A program made the position numbers and the translations under genes. Below are positions 5,881 to 7,963 of a DNA stretch of 7,963 nt, piece by piece. Location of the stretch: assembly GCA_005809115.1 (NCBI GenBank), contig SYLK01000641.1, positions 1 through 7,963 on the forward strand, in the 5' to 3' direction. Position 1 is the first letter of the stretch, and the number at the start of each line of letters is the position of its first letter. A model generated the notes under the pieces. That model worked only from the letters and a program-made list of their open reading frames with translations, was not told the origin of the DNA and did no database searches. The stretch is from Planctomyces sp. Its GTDB lineage: Bacteria > Planctomycetota > Planctomycetia > Planctomycetales > Planctomycetaceae.

Positions 5881-5957
5881 GTCACAGCAGGCCCGCAGAC
5901 GAGGTCCTCTCAGGTGCAGTTTCTGCAGAAAGGAATCTCATGGCAGTGAGTCGCACC

Positions 5958-6914
5958 TCAGTCGAGGCGGCGGCGGTACGTGACCAGCCTTTCGGCGGCT
6001 TCGAATCTGGCGGAACGGAACAGTTTCATCGCGCCCTGGTTCTGCTCATCCACGTGGGCTTCGATCAGCTGGACGGATTCATCCCGCAGGCGGCGGCACA
6101 TTTCGAGAACCAGAGCCAGGGCATAACCGTGAAGTCGCTGGCCTTCCGGGACAAACAAGCCGCGAATTCCAACGGAACGCACGCCCCATTTCGGAATAAA
6201 CACGTCCATGCCGATGATCTGGCCCGCAGCAACGCAGAGCCCCGTCGACGCCGGCCGGAGTTCAAACCGCAGGCTGTCAAGGTGTCCGAAGCGAACGAAC
6301 CACCACCACGGCTGCCCGGACGGCCGATCCGTGATCACCATCTCAAGCTGCCGCCGATGCCTGATCAGTTTGGCACTGACCGGATCGCGGCTCGTTTTCA
6401 GATTGCGATGCATAATGATGGTGCGCGTGCTGAAGGTGTAAGCACAGGAGCCAAGAAATGCGTTCCAGGGAGCCGCGGACTCCAGCCATCCCGACGGCTG
6501 CAGGCCACCGTAGATCCCCACATAGAAGCCGTTCCGATCCAGCCCGCCGCCGGCTTCCACACACTCTGCTCCCGCGAGCCTCAGGTAGTCTTCGGCTCTG
6601 CAAACCAGCTCCGTCCCGATCCGACGCCGTCGATATGCAGGATGCACCATCAGGCCGGACAGGATTCCCTGGCGCCTGTCGAGCCCGGATTCATCCGCCA
6701 GCGGAGCAAAGCCGGCGTGGACGAACCCCACGATCCGATTCTCATCCGTCGCCACGATCAGACCGAGACGATCGAAAAACGGCTGCGAGAATGTGAACAG
6801 CTCCAGAATATCGCAGGAAAACCCCTCTGCTGCCGCCGGTCCCAGAGCACAGCTGTGCCAGAGTTGCAGCAATCCGGGCGGATCGGTATTGTGGAAGTGG
6901 CGATACTGAATCAC
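5958..6914 (-). CDS. Tandem GNAT-family N-acetyltransferase
   Basis: The 318-residue product is read from the GTG at 6914. The frame continues back to a TTG at 6995, but the extra 27 residues are basic and lack family character, while VIQYRHFHNTD begins a typical GNAT first strand. The N-terminal domain (about 1-165) carries the acetyl-CoA motif LMVHPAYRRRRIGTEL (88-103) and an ..YGG...P turn near 135-140. The C-terminal half (about 180-318) looks like a second GNAT fold, with IRGLFVPEGQRLHGYALALVL (250-270) and DEQNQGAMKLFRSARFEA (289-306), typical of the last GNAT strand-helix.

Such enzymes move an acetyl group from acetyl-CoA to an amine; the substrate is unknown. The Shine-Dalgarno is weak (GAGAA, 6 nt). 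The gene is divergent from the anti-sigma-like gene and followed by non-coding DNA. Confidence 0.85.
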   Translation of the reverse strand: MIQYRHFHNTDPPGLLQLWHSCALGPAAAEGFSCDILELFTFSQPFFDRLGLIVATDENRIVGFVHAGFAPLADESGLDRRQGILSGLMVHPAYRRRRIGTELVCRAEDYLRLAGAECVEAGGGLDRNGFYVGIYGGLQPSGWLESAAPWNAFLGSCAYTFSTRTIIMHRNLKTSRDPVSAKLIRHRRQLEMVITDRPSGQPWWWFVRFGHLDSLRFELRPASTGLCVAAGQIIGMDVFIPKWGVRSVGIRGLFVPEGQRLHGYALALVLEMCRRLRDESVQLIEAHVDEQNQGAMKLFRSARFEAAERLVTYRRRLD

Positions 6915-7071
6915 CGACGATTCTCGGAATTTGCGAGGAAAAGAGCCACATTCAGCTCTGGGACCGAATCTACCCAACGTACCACGTTCCGGCAAGGCGC
7001 TGTCGATTCAGTTGCGGCCAGGTTTCTCGATTGGGAATCTCCACCGTCGCCGGGGAAGCACCCGCTGAAAA

Positions 7072-7096
7072 CGGCCCCGCCTTCCGCGGCCCCGCC
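7072..7096. repeat. Direct repeat CGGCCCCGCC x2
   Basis: The 10-bp unit occurs at 7072-7081 and again at 7087-7096. The second copy forms the 5' arm of the hairpin at 7088-7116. The first copy could pair with the same 3' arm instead, giving two mutually exclusive structures. Confidence 0.6.
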
Positions 7097-7116
7097 GAGG
7101 GCAGCCTCGCGGGGCC
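7088..7116 (+). promoter_or_regulatory. Strong GC hairpin in the leader of the anti-sigma-like gene
   Basis: GGCCCCGC (7088-7095) pairs with GCGGGGCC (7109-7116). After one bulged C the stem continues as GAGG/CCTC (7097-7100 with 7105-7108) around a GCAG loop, giving twelve base pairs in 29 nt. It ends 41 bp before the start codon and no T tract follows. It sits between divergent genes, where a terminator is not expected, so a leader structure or a REP-like palindromic element is more plausible. Confidence 0.5.
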
Positions 7117-7146
7117 CTGATTCAGCCGTTCTCTCGAATCGCTGTC

Positions 7147-7151
7147 AGGGA
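7147..7151 (+). promoter_or_regulatory. Shine-Dalgarno AGGGA that decides the start at 7158
   Basis: AGGGA lies 6 nt before the ATG at 7158 but directly against an in-frame ATG at 7152. The downstream ATG therefore has the proper spacing. Confidence 0.65.
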
Positions 7152-7157
7152 ATGCCT

Positions 7158-7589
7158 ATGTACTGGACTGATCGGGAAATCCTCGCGTGGCTTGATGAGC
7201 AGCTGCCGGTGGACCGGATGGCGACGTTCGAAACCGAACTGCGTCACGACGACTCGCTCCGCACACGGGTTTCACGGGTGATTCGGGAGCATGATCAGGG
7301 TGGCACGTCAGTGGGAGAGATCTGGCGACGGGCTCGGCTGACCTGCCCGGGACGTTCAGAGCTGGGGAGTTTCCTGCTGGGCGCACTTCCGGCTGACGCC
7401 GCCGACTATATTGACTTCCACCTGCGTACGATCGGCTGCCGTGTCTGCCAGGCGAACCTTCACGACCTGGAAGAGCAGTCCCGGCAGAGTGATTCCGTTC
7501 CCGACCGCCGCCGCCGCTTCTTTCAATCGTCGGCCGGATTGCTCCGACCGAGCGACGGTCCAGCCGTCTCCGACCGATCGGATCCGTGA
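7158..7589 (+). CDS. Small anti-sigma-factor-like protein with zinc-finger motif
   Basis: The 143-residue product starts at the ATG at 7158, chosen by its Shine-Dalgarno. Residues 4-35 (TDREILAWLDEQLPVDRMAT..) resemble the N-terminal helix of anti-sigma zinc-finger proteins. Residues 63-97 carry C63 and then FHLRTIGCRVCQANL, giving H88-x5-C94-x2-C97, a variant of the H-x3-C-x2-C zinc motif. The tail is Arg-rich (RRRRFFQSSAGLLR, 117-130). No membrane segment follows, so it would be soluble.

I associate this architecture with planctomycete proteins of unknown role near sigma factors; that is memory, not a search. No ECF sigma gene lies in the window. The frame stays open upstream to 5940, antisense to the acetyltransferase, but only this 3' part looks like a protein. 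cysK follows after 162 bp. Confidence 0.75.
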   Translation: MYWTDREILAWLDEQLPVDRMATFETELRHDDSLRTRVSRVIREHDQGGTSVGEIWRRARLTCPGRSELGSFLLGALPADAADYIDFHLRTIGCRVCQANLHDLEEQSRQSDSVPDRRRRFFQSSAGLLRPSDGPAVSDRSDP

Positions 7590-7751
7590 TCACAAAGGCG
7601 TCCGGCCGTCACTGGCAGAGTTCCATCGCGAAATACTGTGGAATCTGCTATCAATCGGTCCGCCGGATGAATTCGCGGAGGCAATTGTCCAGCCGGATCG
7701 CGCCGGCCGCCACGTCTCGCAGACTTGAAAAAAACAGAAAGGCTCAGATTC
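7590..7751 (+). other. Intergenic region upstream of cysK
   Basis: These 162 bp hold a possible weak hairpin, GCCGG-ATCGCG-CCGGC (7692-7707), and an A-rich patch (TTGAAAAAAAC) just before the cysK Shine-Dalgarno. No clear -35/-10 pair, riboswitch or T-box was recognised, although the cysK promoter is presumably here. Confidence 0.4.
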
Positions 7752-7963
7752 ATGTCCATCTTCACGGACAATTCCGCATCGATCGGTCGGACTCCCCTGG
7801 TCAGAATCAACCGCCTGACAAGCGGAACTCAGGCCACGGTGCTTGCCAAAATAGAAGGACGCAATCCGGCGTACAGCGTCAAGTGCCGCATCGGAGCCGC
7901 GATGATCTGGGACGCGGAGAAGTCCGGTGCACTCAAACCCGGTATGGAGGTGGTGGAACCGAC
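7752..7963 (+). CDS. cysK: Cysteine synthase A (O-acetylserine sulfhydrylase), N-terminal part
   Basis: Seventy codons plus two bases are present before the window ends. IGRTPLVRIN (11-20) and NPAYSVKCRIG (38-48), with the PLP-binding lysine at K44, match E. coli CysK closely, including the SVKCRIG variant where many homologs have SVKDR. MIWDAEKSGALKPG (51-64) continues the match. CysK makes L-cysteine from O-acetyl-L-serine and sulfide in the cytoplasm with pyridoxal phosphate. The ATG at 7752 has AAAGG about 10 nt upstream. The gene is probably transcribed from its own promoter in the 162-bp gap after the anti-sigma-like gene. Confidence 0.95.
   Translation, partial: MSIFTDNSASIGRTPLVRINRLTSGTQATVLAKIEGRNPAYSVKCRIGAAMIWDAEKSGALKPGMEVVEP

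Larger units (their letters stand above)
5251..5957. other. 707-bp non-coding stretch upstream of the sigma factor gene
   Basis: No convincing gene was found on either strand. The open frames here start at TTG or lack a Shine-Dalgarno and resemble no family. The stretch holds an 8-bp palindrome (ACGATCGT, about 90 bp before fliA), a 15-bp perfect dyad (5504-5518), a run of five hairpins (5589-5737), and two hairpins plus a 12-bp palindrome closer to the acetyltransferase stop (5797-5931). It separates two minus-strand genes, so it could contain the acetyltransferase 3' end, an independent RNA and the fliA promoter/leader. No signature of RNase P RNA, tmRNA or a tRNA was recognised, and SRP RNA could not be matched. 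Confidence 0.6.

Noticed and set aside
5750..5983. Small plus-strand frame with two CxxC pairs (CKEC and CSFC), like a zinc ribbon
   Set aside because: It starts at TTG with no properly spaced Shine-Dalgarno, overlaps the acetyltransferase 3' end and has a low-complexity Arg/Ser composition. The CxxC spacing is probably chance.
6915..6995. N-terminal extension of the acetyltransferase from a TTG
   Set aside because: The 27 extra residues lack GNAT character, and the GTG at 6914 begins the first strand. The choice is not certain because both ribosome sites are weak.
5940..7157. Upstream part of the 549-codon plus-strand frame as an N-terminal extension of the anti-sigma-like protein
   Set aside because: It is antisense to a clear GNAT gene, has no recognisable domain, and a well-spaced internal start exists at 7158.
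7590..7728. Frame 7411-7728, whose end reads like protein (LAEFHREILWNLLSIGPPDEFAEAI)
   Set aside because: It has no start codon of its own after the anti-sigma-like stop, and it overlaps that gene in another frame. A frameshifted tail was considered, but the upstream protein appears to end naturally after its RRRRFFQSSAGLLR motif.

Overview
The window reads as about 8 kb of chromosome from a planctomycete-like bacterium. This is an inference from three things: the moderately high GC, a 3-dehydroquinate dehydratase/shikimate dehydrogenase fusion architecture, and a small anti-sigma-like protein of a type I associate with Planctomycetales. Codon-dense housekeeping genes are mixed with unusually structured intergenic DNA. 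No insertion sequence, CRISPR array, tRNA or rRNA gene was seen.

Layout. (1) Positions 1-2346 (+) hold a leucine-biosynthesis block: the last 52 codons of leuC, then leuD, then 27 bp later a fused AroD-AroE-like protein that has lost most of the expected catalytic residues. The leuC-leuD gap carries five GGGG runs followed by a small hairpin. (2) Positions 2347-3341 (-) hold a secreted alpha/beta-hydrolase (carbohydrate-esterase-like). Its reading frame is cut by a TAG in a conserved C-terminal stretch, and recognisable coding sequence continues past the stop to 2433. (3) Positions 3598-4458 (+) hold a second, unrelated alpha/beta-hydrolase of the proline iminopeptidase (S33) type, divergent from the first. 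An 18-bp dyad lies between them. (4) Positions 4474-5250 (-) hold a FliA/WhiG-type sigma-28 factor, tail-to-tail with the S33 hydrolase and only 15 bp apart. (5) Positions 5251-5957 are a 707-bp non-coding stretch with a cluster of predicted hairpins and a 15-bp perfect palindrome. (6) Positions 5958-6914 (-) hold a tandem-GNAT acetyltransferase. (7) Positions 6915-7157 are a divergent intergenic region with a strong GC-rich hairpin and a duplicated arm. (8) Positions 7158-7589 (+) hold a small zinc-finger anti-sigma-like protein. (9) From 7752 (+) cysteine synthase cysK begins and runs off the window.

Function. leuC and leuD encode the two subunits of isopropylmalate isomerase, and the AroDE-like protein is probably co-transcribed with them. 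cysK is a second amino-acid biosynthesis gene. The two hydrolases, the sigma factor and the acetyltransferase look like independent transcription units. The points most worth a second look are the degenerate AroDE pseudoenzyme in the leu operon, the in-frame amber codon in the esterase, the G-run cluster ahead of leuD, and the hairpin array upstream of the sigma factor.
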